A stretch of DNA of 64,000 nt from Dugong dugon (GCA_030035585.1 CM057462.1:114881234-114945233), one strand, 5' to 3'; shown: positions 34,525 through 47,459, numbered from the stretch's first letter. The notes: generated from the letters alone by a model not told the origin. Numbers and translations: made by a program.

Positions 34525-36605
34525 CTGGCAACTTCCATTAGTATCTTAGATTGATAATTATGGTTATTTTACTCTGTAGTTTTCATGCCATATCTATGGT
34601 TCCTTAAACTTTATAAAGATTTTAAAACTGAGAGTATAAAACCATGATTAACCAAGTAACGTTACCAGGTTATTCTCTGTCTCTGCTTTGAAAACTCACG
34701 TTGGCTGCTCTTGATTAGAAATGGAGATAAAATTAATTGCCTGATTTTTGATAGGGATTTTCAAAGGTTTAGCAGATTTTATTAACTAATCCTAACAAGG
34801 TCTGTGAACGACAATTTGCTGCTTCTTTTCTCCCTCCCCCTGCCTCCCTCACTTTTTTATAATCAGGATCCAGAATAGTGGGTTGGCAGGTGAACGCTTG
34901 AGCCAGAGGAGCCGGTGCTTTTTCTTTCACAGAGTTCTTGTTCTTTTTAGCTTGGCTTGTACTCTAATAATAAGAAGAAAGTCAGCATTGCATGTCCCAA
35001 GAGCATGAACTTCCTGCCCTGCTTTGACTCAGGCAAAGACAATCTCCAGCCCAAGCAGCCTCTGGTGGGGTTTAAGTAACCTTACAATTTTTATCACATG
35101 GCCTGCCCTGCAGCCCCTTCTCCAGCACCGTTACATGATTAGTAAATGCACAGATGTAAAAGAAACCTGCCAGTGCCTTGAAGTGAAATCTCAGAACATC
35201 ATAACATATCACACTGAAAGCAATCTAATAAAAACAGGTATTCAGGTCTGAGAAAATAAGAGACGTTGAACACCACAAAGACTAGGGCAAGGATCTTTCG
35301 TTTGACGCCTCAGCAGTCAGCTTTGGCATATGAGAATGTACAAAAGAGGGTGATACACCTTTTGCTTTGAATGTTGCACCAGTTGATTCCCCTGGCTGCT
35401 TTCCCAGAGTCTATAAGTATCATAGTCCCCTAACGAAGGCTTCACTGCATTCTTCTGAACTGATTCTTGCCAATATCAAAGAAGCACAGTAGAAACAAAA
35501 ACACTGCTGTGATGTTAGAAATCACAACGGTTAACTTTGAAAAGAAATCTTGGTATGTAGGTTAGAACAATATCCATGTGGTTCAAGTAGTAGACTGATG
35601 AATTCACTGGAAGGCTCTCTAACAAATGAAGTGGCTGGGAAAGAATACTACTCTTTGTCTGGGTACCTATTTAGAAAAGTAGAGGAGGATTTAAATATCA
35701 TGATGCCTTGTGAAATATTTTAAAGCAATTGCTTCTTACAGGGGGCTTTACACAGAAATGGAAATGTGGAGATGTAAAAAAGAAGTTAGCCATTTTTACT
35801 GTATCCTAGTTGAAATATATGAACCAGTAAAAGAGCAAAATGTAGAGGATCTAGCAAAGTTGTCCTATTTCTTGTAGAAATATAAATACACTGAGCATTC
35901 TCTTTTTCAAAATTCTTAACATCTATTAGTTAATATTCTATTTTAATATCTCAGAAAAATATTGATACTACACATTATGTTTCTGGATTTGAAGTGACCT
36001 TAAGAAGCTATGTTGTTCTTTTAGAATATACTTTCATTCCAGATGTCTTCGTCAGAGGCTAATTGTTGATGTTATTAATTGCTCCTGTCCCATTTTTAAG
36101 ACTTCCTACTAACTATTTTAGGGTACCTAACTAAATTACCTTATCAGGTTCATTGTTTTACTGATAAATCTGCTATATTAAGAGTCTTTAGTTGTATTAT
36201 ATAGGTTGAAGTCCTCATTTTATTTGTTCTTTTTTTTTATTTTTGTTTTCTTTATTGCACAGAAGTCCTCATTTTAAAAAGTTACCACATTGATCATTTA
36301 AGTCTCAGAATTCTAGTTCTTCCCTTAGATAAGCAGATAATGGCTTTGTGCCTCAGTTCTTTCACTGTAACACACAGAGCAGGTTACCAAAATAACTTTA
36401 TAATAAATCTGAAATAATGGCAACTTGATCCCAAATAAAGTATAATAGCTTTACTTTTAGGGTGAATGCGTGAGCAGGCAGAGTTGGTCCTTTGCCTGAT
36501 GCTTTGAATGCAACTGTGTTTCTTCACAAAAATCTGCTTAATGAGATTCTGCAGCATTAGTATATCTCTAATCCTCGGTAATGATACAGCAACAGCTCAT
36601 CTTCT
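34525..36605. other. Gene-free stretch
   Basis: No gene or nameable repeat was recognised. GC rises slightly at 34870-35110. Frames are short and not protein-like. Confidence 0.4.
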
Positions 36606-36609
36606 CACC

Positions 36610-36745
36610 TCTAGCCTGTGAGCTCCTTAATGATAAGGTCTCTCTCTCTCTTTCTCTCTTCTTTGCCAGTCCTAATGCCATCCATAACTCATTATGGACT
36701 CTCAATAAACGCTTGTTAAATACATGAATGAATGAGTGAATACGT
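36610..36745 (+). mobile_element. L2 LINE 3' terminus
   Basis: GCCTGTGAGCTCCTTAATGA, a CT-rich expansion (36640-36660) and CTCAATAAACGCTTGTTAAA with a GAATGAATGAGTGAAT end match the L2 3' end. Confidence 0.7.
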
Positions 36746-36899
36746 GCATGGTTGCTCGGAATGACCCAGGCCAAACCTGCAAATGGCAAACTTGTTCCAG
36801 CAGGCTGCCTCCTTCTCTTTCGTTTATACCAGTGTTTATATTAAGCTTCATATCATAAAACCTTAAAACCAGGGTGCGAATTGTAACACACAACAAGAT

Positions 36900-37700
36900 T
36901 ACAGAGATGCATCTGTTTTGAGAATTAAAACAACAACAAAAACAAATTGGGACGGAAAAGCTTTCTTAGGTAGGTCTAGTACTATTTGGAAAAGAAAATA
37001 ACTTCGCTATTATTGCAGACTTATTAATGTTTGCAGTTGTCCTGATTATTCTAATGCAAACCAAATGGCATTTAATTTGGGAGAAATTGCTCTGGATGTG
37101 CCATCTAAGGAGGCAAGAAATGGAACAGACTTTATGCAGTGTTTGGGATGTGGTTAAATTATTTTAGGATGTTCAACAGTGTAGTGCAAATTCAAATCCT
37201 GTGGGCAAAGCTAAACAAGCAATGGTAGGCAGCTTAGCCACTTAATCTTTTGGTGTTCCGTCTGCTGGGTCTGTGCTGTGAAATGGCTCCTGTGGCTTTC
37301 ATGTGGAAAATGAAAATGTTCTATAATGGCTGATGTGGGAATAAAGGAGTAAATACAAGGAAACTATTACAAGCTCTTCATATTAACTGCACTAAGTAAG
37401 TGTGACTAACTGCATTAAGTTATTGATTTATCAGGGCTTGACCAATACTATGTCCCTTTGTCCTCCTTGGGAGTAAGGACAAAAAGCACAAGAAAGTTAA
37501 ATGAGCCTGTTGTTAACCAGGTTACTTACTGATGAATGTACTGATTATTCTTCTAGCTGTCTTAAGAGAAAGTCCAAAGGGTTATTTATAAAGGCTGAAA
37601 AACTTGCTAGGTCTTATTGACCCTGATTACTTAATTATTAAGTTATCAATAAATGTATTTGTCTAGAAATTGTGGGTAGTCCTATGTACCTAATGGATGA
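36900..37700. other. Repeat-poor stretch, candidate conserved non-coding DNA
   Basis: I recognise no transposon here. AT-rich motifs of the kind bound by homeodomain, POU or MEF2 factors are clustered: TCTAATGCAAACC (37050), CTTAATTATTAAG (palindromic, 37630) and TTATTTATAAAGG (37580). Such motifs are common by chance in AT-rich DNA, so a regulatory role is only a suggestion. Confidence 0.25.
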
Positions 37701-38608
37701 AATACCGCATATCATTTAGGCTGAAATCTCAAGTTTCACGGAGGTGCCCCATTATATTTTATTTCCCCCTTTAAAATATTTCTAGTTACTTTAACCTTAG
37801 TTTATAATGATGGAAAAGAAGCATAGCCTGTTTTACATGGCTAAATGAAATAAACTATTAACTGGTAAATACAGTAGATTGGTGTTTAGGGATGAAGTTT
37901 AATGTGATATATTTAGGACGTGCAAACGACACTTTGATTTCAGTCACATTTGAGAGGGTTCCAGACCCTATTAAAACTGACGACGAAAGCAACTTTACTT
38001 ACTTAGAGACGTGAGGGATGTTCTTAGGGTCTTCTCTGTAACTGCCAGACTCAGAGGAGCTGCAGTATCCCCTCTCTCAAGTTGGTGATTAGACTTTTGA
38101 ACCATTTTAAAGGATGCAGAGAGGGTTTCTCTGTGAGTTTTTAAGGCTTTTAAGCACAAATCCCAGTTGTGAGCTTCAGTGCACTTGAATCCTGATTACC
38201 ATTCAGTCCCCAGTTACCCAGGAACCAGGTTATGGGCAGGCACTGTTAACAACAAAACCAGAAAATATCCTTTCCTCAGAATGAGCTGATCTTCACTATG
38301 CGGTCATGGAAACACAAATTACATGATGTGTCAGAGCCCCCTTATCCTCCTCTTCCCCCAGTCTCGCAAAAAAAAAAAAAAAAAAAAAAAAAACCCTGCA
38401 GGAATAAAAAACAAGAAAACAAAAACAGAACAGTTTCATTTCCCCAGACTCTGTTTGTCTCACAAAACTTGGACATACATACTTAAGCAGAAAAAGTCAA
38501 ATGTGTCTGACCTTCAGATATCAAAGTTAACATGAAGATTACTCATAATGCACATTTGTAAGACAGGTCTTTGAATACCTGTGTTTAAGATATTCCATTC
38601 TTAGTATA
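37700..38608. other. Gene-free stretch
   Basis: Nothing recognised except an A26 run at 38368-38393 without a visible SINE or L1 body upstream. Confidence 0.4.
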
Positions 38609-38802
38609 GGAGCCCTGGTGGCACAGTGGTTAAGCGCTAGGCTGCTAACCTAAAGGATAGTGGTTCAAATCCACCAGACGTTCTGCAGGAGAAAGATGCA
38701 GCAGTCTGCTTCCATAAATGCCTTGGAAGCCTTATGGGGCAGTTCAGCTCTTTCCTATAGGGTCGATGAGTCAGAATCAACTCTATGGCAACGGTTTTAT
38801 TT
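38609..38802 (+). mobile_element. AfroSINE, long type, well preserved
   Basis: GGAGCCCTGGTGGCACAGTG starts the head; the B-box-like part is GTGGTTCAAATCCACC. The GCAGTCTGCTTCCATAAA module, the CTTATGGGGCAGTTC body and the TGAGTCAGAATCAACTC end follow. Confidence 0.92.
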
Positions 38803-39044
38803 CTACTATAATCCTTTAAAGAAAGCAGGTATTCCTACAACATCATCATTTTTCCAATTAATCACAGTAAAAACATTTCTCCAAGCAGAAATCTTGATGA
38901 TCGGGATTGTGTCTTATAATTTTGTATATCCTTCATAAAATATAATAGTGGGTCAATAATAATTTGCTAGATGATCTAATATAAATATATGTTTGAATAT
39001 TTATTTATCCACAACTCTGATTATCCTTTTAAAGATCATAAAGT

Positions 39045-39053
39045 AAAATGTTA
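39045..39053. repeat. L1 target-site duplication, left copy
   Basis: AAAATGTTA at 39045-39053 recurs at 47451-47459, bracketing the 8.4-kb L1. It is short, but it sits exactly at both expected ends. Confidence 0.75.
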
Positions 39054-40238
39054 TTTTTTTTTTAATTTTTTTTTTTTATTGTACTTTAGGTGAAGGCTTA
39101 CAGAACAAATAGTCTCTCATGAAAGAGTAGTACACATGTTGTTTTATGACATTGGTTAACAACCACACAATATATCAAACCTCTAACTTCTCAACCATTT
39201 TTTTTTTTGGTTAAAATACACATAGCCAAAGATACACCATTTCAAAAATTTCTACATGCACACTTCAGTGACATTGACTACACTCTTCCAATTGTGCTGC
39301 TATTCTCACTTAAGATGAAGGCTTACAGAACAAAACAGTTTCTCATTTAACAGTTACTACAAATGTTGACCTATGACAACGGTTAACAATCTCACAACAC
39401 GTCAACAATATCCTTACTCAACCTTGGGTTCCCTATCACCAGCTTCCTTGTCCCCTTCTGCCTTCTGGCCCTTGTCACTGGACTCCTGTACCTCGTTAGT
39501 CTCATTTAGTTTTATGGGACTGTCCACTCCCAGGCTGAACAGTGAACCTCGGAGGTAACTTCGCCACTGAGCTAAAAGGGTGTCTGGGGGCCATACTCTC
39601 AGGGTTTCTCCAGTCTCCTTTAGGCCAGTAAATCTGGTGTTTTTTTTGTGAGTTAGAATTATGCTCTACATCTTTCTCCAGCTCTGTCCAGAGCCCTCTG
39701 TTGTGATCCTGGTCAGTCAGAGCAGTCAATGATGGTAGCCGGGCACCATCTAGCTGTACTGGACACAGTCAGGTGGAGGCCTTGGTAGCTGTGGACAATT
39801 AGTCCATTGGACTAAACTTTTCCTTGTATCCTGTTCTCTTCCTTCTCCCTTGCTCCCGAAGGGATGACACCAGTGGAGTATCTTAGATGGCCGCTTACAG
39901 GCTTTTCAGACCCCAGACACTATTCACCAAGGTAGAATGTAGAGCATTGTCTTTATAAGCTGTGTGATGACAATTGAGCTAGGTGTTCCCTGAGACCATG
40001 GTCCCCACAGCCCTCCGCCCAGCAATTCAGTCCCTCAGGGAGTTTGGATGTGTCTATGGTGCTTCCATGACCTTTCCTTGTACAGGTTGTGCTACTTTCC
40101 CCTGTATTGTGTACTGTCTCACCCTTCACCCAAGATACCACTTATCTATTGCCTATTTAGTATTTCCCCCCCACCCTTCCCATCCCTGGTAACCAACAAA
40201 GATTGTTACATTTTGTGTGTGAACTTTTTCATGGGTTT

Positions 40239-43200
40239 TTACAATAGAGGTCTCATACAATATTTGTCCTTTTGTGATTGACTGATTTCACTCAGCATAA
40301 TGTCCTCCAGTTTCATCCATGTTATGTGATGCTTCACAGATTCATTGTTGTTCTTTCTCATTGCATAGTACTCCATTGTGTGTATGTACCATAGTTTGTT
40401 TATCCATTCATCTGTTGATGGGCATCTAGGTTGTTTCCATCGTTTTGCTATTGTGAACAATGCTGCCATGAACATAGGTGTGCATATGTCTATTCGAGTG
40501 ACGACTCTTATTTCTCTAGGATATGTTCCTAGGAATGGGATTGCTGGATCGAGTGGCATGTCTATTTCTAGCTTTCCAAGGAAGCGCCATATCATTATCC
40601 AAAATGGTTGTATCATTTTGCATTCCCACCAGCAGTGCATCAGTGTTCCAATCTCTCTGCAGCCCCTCCAAAATTTATTTCCAGTGTTTTTGATTCGTGC
40701 CAGTAATGCCAGGGTGAGATGGTATCTCATTGTGGTTTTAATTTGCATTTCTCTAATGGCTAGTGATCGCGAGCATTTCCTCGTGTGTCTGTTGGCCATT
40801 TGAATGTCTTCTTTGATGAAGTGGCTGTTCATTTCCTTTGCCCATTTTTTAATAGGATTATTTGTCTTTCTGTTGTAGAGGTGTTGGATTTTCTTATAGA
40901 TTATGGAGATTAGACCTTTGTCTGACTTGTAGTGTCCAAAAATTTTTTCCCAGTCTGTAGGTTCTCTTTTTAGTCTTTTGGTGAAGTCTTTTGAAGAGGA
41001 TAGGTGTCTGATTTTTAGAAGATCCCAGTTATCTAGCTTATCTATTGGGGTTTGTGCATTGATGGTTATGGTTTGTATCCTGTTAATGCCATGTATTAAG
41101 GCCTGAAGTGTTGGTCCTATTTTTTCTTCTATGGACTTTATAGTTTTAGGCTTTATATTCAGGTCTTTGATCCGTTTAGAAGTAGTTTTTGCATGCGGTC
41201 TGAGGTATGGGTCCTGTTTCATGTTTTTGCAGATGGATATCCAGTTTTGCCAGCACCATTTGTTAAAAAGACTGTCTTTTCCCCATTTGATGGACTTTGG
41301 GCCCTTGTCGAAGATCAGGTGACTGTAGGTGCATGGATTTACATCTGGGCTCTCAATTCTGTTCCATTGGTCAATGTATCTGTCGTTGTACAAGTACCAG
41401 GCTGTTTTGACTACTGTAGCTGTATAGTAGGTTCTGAAGTTAAGTAGTGTGAGTCCTCCAACTTTATTCTTCTTCTTCAGTAGTGCTTTACTTATTCGAG
41501 GCTTCTTCCCTTTCCATAGAAAGTTAATGATTAGTTTTTCTAACTCATTGAAGAATGTTGTTGGTATTTGGATCGGGATTGCATTGTATTTGTAAATTGC
41601 TTTGGGTAGAATTGTCATTTTCACAATGTTGAGTATGCCTAACCATGAGCATGGTATGTTTTTCCATTTATGTACATCCCTTTGGGTTTCATGCAGTAGT
41701 GTTTTATAGTTTTCTTTGTATCGGTCTTTTACATCCCTGGTCAGACTTAGTCCTAAGTATTTTATCTTTTTAGGGGCTATTGAAAATGGTATTGTGTTCC
41801 TGATTTCCTTTTCATCATTCTCCTTACTGGTGTATATGAATCCAACTGATTTTTGAATGTTTATCTTGTATCCTGCTACTCTGCTGAATCTTTCTATTAG
41901 TTCCAGTAGATATCTAGTGGAGTCTTTAGGGTTTTCTATGTACACTATCATATCATCTGCAAACAGGGACAGTTTAACTTCTTCATTACAAATTTGGATG
42001 CCCTTGATTTCTTTTTCTTGCCTTATTCTTCTAGCTAGAACTTCCAGCACAATGTTAAATAGGAGTGGTGATAAAGGGCATCCTTGTCTTGTTCCTTTTT
42101 TTAAGGGGAATGTTTTCAGCCTCTCTCCGTTAAGAATGATGTTGGCCATTGGTTTTGCATAGATGACCTTCATGATGTTGAGAAATTTCCCTTTTATACC
42201 TATTTTATTGAGAGTTTTTATCAAGAATCGGTGTTGGGCTTTGTCAAATGCCTTTTCTGCGTCAATTGAGAAGATCATGTGATTCTTTTCTTTCCTTTTA
42301 TTTGTGTGGTGGATTATGTTGATGGATTTTCTAATGTTGAACCATCTTTGCATACCTGGTATGAATCCTACTTGGTTGTGGTGTATTATTTTTTTGATAT
42401 GATGCTGAATTCTATTGGCTATGATTTTTTTCAGAATTTTTGCATCTATATTCATGAGAGATACTGGTCTGTAATTTTCTTTTTTCGTGACTTCTTTGCC
42501 TGGTTTTGGTATCAGCATTATGCTGGCTTCATAGAATAAATTTGGAAGTGTTGCTTCCTCTTCTATGCTCTGAAATAGCTTGAGTAGTACTGGTACAAGC
42601 TCTTCGGTAAATGTTGTGTAGAATTCTCCAGTGAAGCCATCTGGACCAGGGCTTTTTTTGGTTGGGAGTTTTTTTTATTGCCTTTTCAACCTCTTCTCTT
42701 GTTATGGGTGTGTTCTGATTTTCAACTTCACTTTGTTGTAGTCTGGGTAGGCCATGTGTTTCTAGAAATTTATCCATTTCCTCTCGGTTTTCAAATTTGT
42801 TGGAGTATAGTTTTTCATAATATTCTGTTATAATGCTTTTTATTTCAGTTGGGTCTGTTGTAATGTCCTCCATTTCATTTCTTATTTGGGTTATTTGTGT
42901 CCTCTCCTGTTTTTCTTTTGTCAGTCTGGCCAGTGGTTTGTCGATTTTGTTGATTCTTTCAAAGAACCAACGTTTGGTTTTGTTGATTCTTTCTATTGTT
43001 TTTCTGTTCTCTATTTCATTCATTTCTGCTCTGATCTTTACTATTTTCTTTCTTCCGTTGGTTGTGGGCTTTTTTTGCTGTTCACTTTCTATTTGTTTGA
43101 GTTCTGTAGTTAAAGTTTTGATTTTGTCCCTTTCTTCTTTTTTGATATGTGCATCTATTGCTATAAACTGTCCTCTGAGGACTGCCTTTGCTGTGTCCCA

Positions 43201-44080
43201 AAGGTTTTGGTGTGATGTCTTTTCATTCTCATTTGATTCTAGGAATTTTTTTATTCCATCTCTGAAAACTTCTATTACCCACTGATGTGGAAGCAGGGTA
43301 TTATTCAGTTTTCATGTAGTTGATTTTTTTTTCCTTGCTTTTTCTATTGTTAATTTCTACCTTGATGGCACTGTGGTCAGAGAAGATACTTTGAATTATC
43401 TCAGTGTTTTGGATGTTGTTGAGGATTGCTCTGTGGCCTAAGATGTGGTCTATTCTGGAGAAAGTTCCATGTGCATTGGAAAAGAATGTGTACTTTGCAG
43501 TGGTTGGATGGAGTGTTCTATATATGTTTATGAGGTCAGGTTGGCTGATTGTGCCCTTTAGGTCTTCTGTATCTTTGCTGAGTTTCTTCTTAGTTGTTCT
43601 GTCCTTTACTGAGAGTGGTGTGTTGATGTCCCCTACTATTATTGTGGAACTGTCAATTTCTCTTTTCAGTGTTGTTAGAGATTGTTTTATGTATTTTGGA
43701 GCCCTGTCATTGGGTGAGTAGATGTTTATTATGGTTATGTCTTCATGATGGATCATCCCCTTAATCATTATATAGTGTCCTTCTTTGTCTTTTATGGTAG
43801 ATTTCGTTTTAAAACCTATTTTATCTGAGATTAGAATTGCCACTCCTGCTCTTTTTTGGTAGTTGTTAGCTTGATATATTTTTTTCCAACCTTTGACTTT
43901 TAATAAATTCACATCTTTGTTTCTAAGGTGTGTCTCTTGTAGACAGCATATTGATGGATCCTGTTTTCTTATCCATTCTGTCTCTCTCCATCTCTTTATG
44001 GGTGCATTGAGTCCATTTACATTCAGTGTAAGTATAGATGTGGGTTTGTTGCTGTCATTTTGTACTGCTTTTTTTAGTTG
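40239..44080 (-). pseudogene. L1 ORF2: endonuclease and reverse transcriptase, frameshifted
   Basis: ORF2 nicks DNA and reverse-transcribes L1 RNA. Three open segments lie in three different frames. The segment from about 44080 to 43301 carries the endonuclease (LNVNGLNAP-like start, CCLQETHL near 43950, SDHSAIKVE near 43340). The segment 43023-42529 is the linker. The segment 42518-40239, 759 codons, carries the RT with [35 protein letters not shown] and FADDM at about 41950-41968, plus the C terminus ending at [11 protein letters not shown]. One shift lies near the T runs at 42653-42678. The length in total is close to the usual L1 ORF2. Confidence 0.93.
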
Positions 44081-44399
44081 TGCTGATGTTTTCTTTGTTC
44101 TTCTTACTCTCTTGTGCTGAGTTACATTTGTTCGTGGATATTTTTTTCATTTCTTTTGTTTTTAAAGGTTTTGTTTTTGCTGAGACTTTATGTTTTCCTC
44201 TTTATTTTTGTGAGTATGTTTGTTAGCTTTCTTTGTGGTTACCATGAATTTTACCCTTATCTTTCTAAGTTTGAAGCAGGCTACCGTTACTTGGTATCTA
44301 CTTGCCTTCTTCTCCGTTAGAAGGTTCTATACCTATGCCATTTATTCCCTCTTTTATTGTTTTGATGTTGTTGTCATTTATTGATTAACTGCTCTGATT

Positions 44400-45531
44400 C
44401 CCTGTTGCAATCCTTTTAGTTTTGGATAGTCCTCGAGAGTTCATTTCCTAAACTGGTATCTGACTGGTATGATCCTGCGTCCTAGGTTCTGCCTGTGAGT
44501 TGAAGCTGTTTGTCCTCAGATCTAGGAACTCCCTTTAATAATTCTTGTAAGTTTGGTTTGACCCTACATATTCCCTTAATTTCTGTTTATCTGGAAATGA
44601 CCTAATTTCACCATCAAATTTGAACAAGTGTTTTGAAAGATACATTATTCTTGGCTGACAATTTTTTTCTTTCAAGATTGTGTATATGTCATCCGATCGC
44701 CTTCTTGCCTGTATGGTTTCTGCCGAATAATCTGAGCTTAGTCATATTGTTTCTCTTCTGTATGTGACTTCTTGTTTTTTACGAGCTGTTCTCAGGATTC
44801 TTTGTTTGTCTTTGATTTTTGCGAGTGTGAATATGATACGCCTTGGTGATTTTCTTTTGGGGTCTCTTCTATATGGGGTTCATTGAGCTTCTTGGATGGC
44901 CAGCTTTTCATCTTTCATCATATTGGGGAAGTTTTCTGTCAGCAGTTCCTCATTGATCCTCTCTGTGTTTTCTGTTTTCTACCCCCTGTTCTGGAATTCC
45001 TATCACTCACACGTTTTTGCTTTTGATTGTGTCCCACATAACTCTCAGGGTCTCTTCATTTTTCTTTGTTCTTTTTTTTTGAGTTTTCCTCAAACAGAGT
45101 TGTGTTCAAGTGTTTGTCTTCAATTCCACTGATGCTGTCTTCCACCGTTTCAGATCTGCTTCTTAGCCCTGCTATGACACTGTCCATTTCTGAAATCTGT
45201 TGTTTATCTTTTGGATTTCTAATTTTTGTCTTTGTATAATTTCTAGTTGTGAATTTATTTTGGCATTTTGTTCCTGCATTATCTTCCTGAATTCTTCCAA
45301 TTTTTTGTCTGCATTTTTCATGAATTTGTCTATTTTTTCCTTATGTTTGTTGGCTTTTTGCCTCAGTTCTTGGAGAATTCGGAGTATTAGAGATTTGAAT
45401 TCCCTATCAGGTAGTTCTAGTGCATTTTCTTCCACAGGAGAGTCATTTGGTGTTTTATTTTGGATGCCTACTGGAACTATCCTGTCCTGTTTTTGTAAAT
45501 GTTTTGATATTGTCTGCTGTTTTGGGGGCAT
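44400..45531 (-). pseudogene. L1 ORF1, broken
   Basis: ORF1 encodes the RNA-binding chaperone of the L1 particle. The start is at 45531 (MPPKQQTISK). The first 119 codons (45531-45172) hold a coiled-coil-like stretch rich in K, E, Q and I/L (residues about 50-110). A stop follows at 45172 and the sequence continues in other frames (for example a VMWDTIKS-like segment near 45040 and a KLREYVGS-like segment near 44560). The end near 44400 is approximate. Confidence 0.85.
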
Positions 45532-45539
45532 TCAGTAGT

Positions 45540-47450
45540 TATTTTTCTCGTTTATTGATCGTAGATTTGTTTGTTTCATCCCTTTTTTTAAAAAAAAAAT
45601 TTTCTATGTCTGAGCAGGCAGACTGTGTGTTCTTTGTTGTTTGCTCATTTGTGTGTGCAATACTTTTTGCCTCCTTGTCCAACTGGCAGGGTCAGTCACT
45701 CAGATATGGTACAGCAGGGCAGGTCTAGCTGAAGAGGAGTTACTGGGACTGGTTGTTTGTGGCACTTACTACAGCCAGCAGAGCGGGTCAGTAATCAGTT
45801 CAGGGCAGGTTCCAGTAGGCCGTGCCTGTGCTACTTGGTGGTGTGATGTCAAGTGCACAGTGCAGGTAGGCAGGGTCCAGCAGGGAGATTGTTATGTGTG
45901 GAGGTAAGATGGATATAGGAGAGAGGAGAGAGGAACAGGAGCCAAAAAAGTACAAACAAATATAAAAGAATGCTAGGGGAGCTTGCTGTTGCAGTGGAGA
46001 GATGAGAGACTACAAAATGGAGAAAAACAGAAAGGGGAAGAGGAAGGAAAGAAAAGAATGAATAAATAATAATCAGTAAGGTTAAAGAACTGCAAAGTTC
46101 CCAGGGATCCCACCGGTGCAGCTATGAGGTCTGGGGAAGTCACTCTCAGGTGTTGCAGAACAGCCTGGCTAGAAGTCATAGAGGTATACAATGCCAGGTA
46201 TTCAGGGATAAGAAAGAGAAGGAAGATATAGAGAGATGAGAAACTGAGCAATGAAGAAAGACAAAAAGCGAAAAACAGGGAAAAGAAAACAAAACAAATT
46301 TAATAAAAGAAAAGAAAGAAAAAAAAGAAGAAATGCCCCCAAAGAAAACAGAAAAGAAATACTAACCAAAAATGAAATGCCCTCAGGGATCCTTCTGCAC
46401 TTCTTTGGAAGCCGAAGGGGAGTCTTCTTGCCACCCAGCTCCACCTGGCCAGAAAGGGCTTCCAACTCAAGAAAAGGAAAAGAAAACAAACAAATAATTC
46501 AAAACAAACAAATGAACAAAAGCCCTGGGATCCCACCAGCGTGGTACCCCAGACCGGGAGGCAGCTCCACACTCGAATGGAGCTCCACAGCCCCTCAGGA
46601 AGAAGCAAAGATGGTGCACGGAGCCAGGAACTCAAGTGAAAGGAGGGGGAGGTGGCGAGAGGCAAGCAAGAAATCAAAAGAAGTAGGAAAAAAAAAAAAA
46701 AAAGCAACACCAGCAGCCAACAAATGGCACTCAGAGAGTCAGCTATGGCAGGCTGGTGTTTCTGGACAAGAGACTGTGTCCGCAGGAAGTGGATGGGGCT
46801 GAGTGTGGGTGAAGAAGGGTAGAGAGTGGGAAAGCGTATATCACAAATTACTGGTGCTCTGCAGCCCCTCAGGAAGAAGCAAAGATGGCACACTGAGCAA
46901 GGCACTCGAGTGAAAGGAGGGGGAGACATCGAGAGTCAAGGAAGAAATCAAAAGAAGCAGAAAAAAGCAACACCAGCAGCCAACAAATAGCACCCAGAGA
47001 GCCGCCTGCTCAGGTGTGTGGAATCCAAGCAGCCGGTGCTTCCCAGTCAAGAGACCGTGGCTGCGGGAAGCAGAGGAGGCCGAGCCAGGTTGAAGAGGTG
47101 TGGGGGGTCGGAAAGCGCACACCGCAAATTACCAGTTGTTTTGTCTCCCGCTGGACGCTCCGTGAGGCTGCTTTCTTATACCTCTTTTTTGCTGGTCTGC
47201 AATAGGAGTCCAAGATGGTGGATCCGCGCTGCATTAGCTGGTAGGGGTCCTCTGCATGAATCTCTCCTCGCTCTCCATTCTCTGTCAGTTTTCTCACTCC
47301 ATTTGGTGCTTGGCTGAGTTCTTCATGTCTTCGTTTGATGTTTTAGGGTTTCAGGATTGTTGTATTCTCTGTTCGGCTTAGTTTTTTGGATCTTTGCTGT
47401 GGAGGGATGGCGTGGTGCTTCTGCCTAGAATGCCATTTTGCCGGAACTCA
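45540..47450 (-). promoter_or_regulatory. L1 5' UTR with internal promoter region
   Basis: The non-coding 5' leader of the L1, about 1.9 kb and GC-richer than its surroundings. It includes two near-complete tandem units at 46588-46861 and 46862-47137 and A-rich segments (46260-46340, 46689-46704). L1 5' UTRs carry internal Pol II promoters; no promoter activity can be shown from sequence alone. The long minus-strand frames here (46300-46929, 46841-47122) are unsupported as coding. Confidence 0.75.
46588..47137 (-). repeat. Two tandem L1 5' UTR monomers of about 274 bp
   Basis: Both units start (plus strand) with CAGCCCCTCAGGAAGAAGCA, then share GAAAGGAGGGGGAG, GCAACACCAGCAGCCAACAA and AAGAGAC.GTG, and end with a CACAAATTAC / CGCAAATTAC stretch. 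The period is 274 bp. Divergence between them is moderate, mostly substitutions plus a poly-A difference. Confidence 0.9.
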
Positions 47451-47459
47451 AAAATGTTA

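Larger units (their letters stand above)
39054..47450 (-). mobile_element. Full-length L1 LINE
   Basis: An 8.4-kb minus-strand element. The 5' UTR is about 1.9 kb (47450-45540) with a tandem repeat. ORF1 starts at 45531, followed by an inter-ORF region to about 44100. ORF2 runs from about 44080 to 40239, and the 3' UTR of about 1.2 kb ends in two tail modules. A 9-bp target-site duplication flanks it. The unbroken 759-codon stretch of ORF2 shows this is the least decayed transposon in the window, but frameshifts and stops in both ORFs mean it should not be active as it stands. Its 5' end (CTAGGCAGAAGCACCACG in complement) matches the L1 at 27221. Confidence 0.93.

Noticed and set aside
40378-40803. 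Plus-strand frames of 80-150 codons across 40378-45907
   Set aside because: They are complements of L1 ORF1/ORF2 and 5' UTR on the minus strand.
46300-46929. 209-codon minus-strand frame and neighbouring frames in the L1 5' UTR
   Set aside because: Low-complexity F/L/S-rich translation arising from A-rich 5' UTR DNA. ORF1 of the element is elsewhere (45531).
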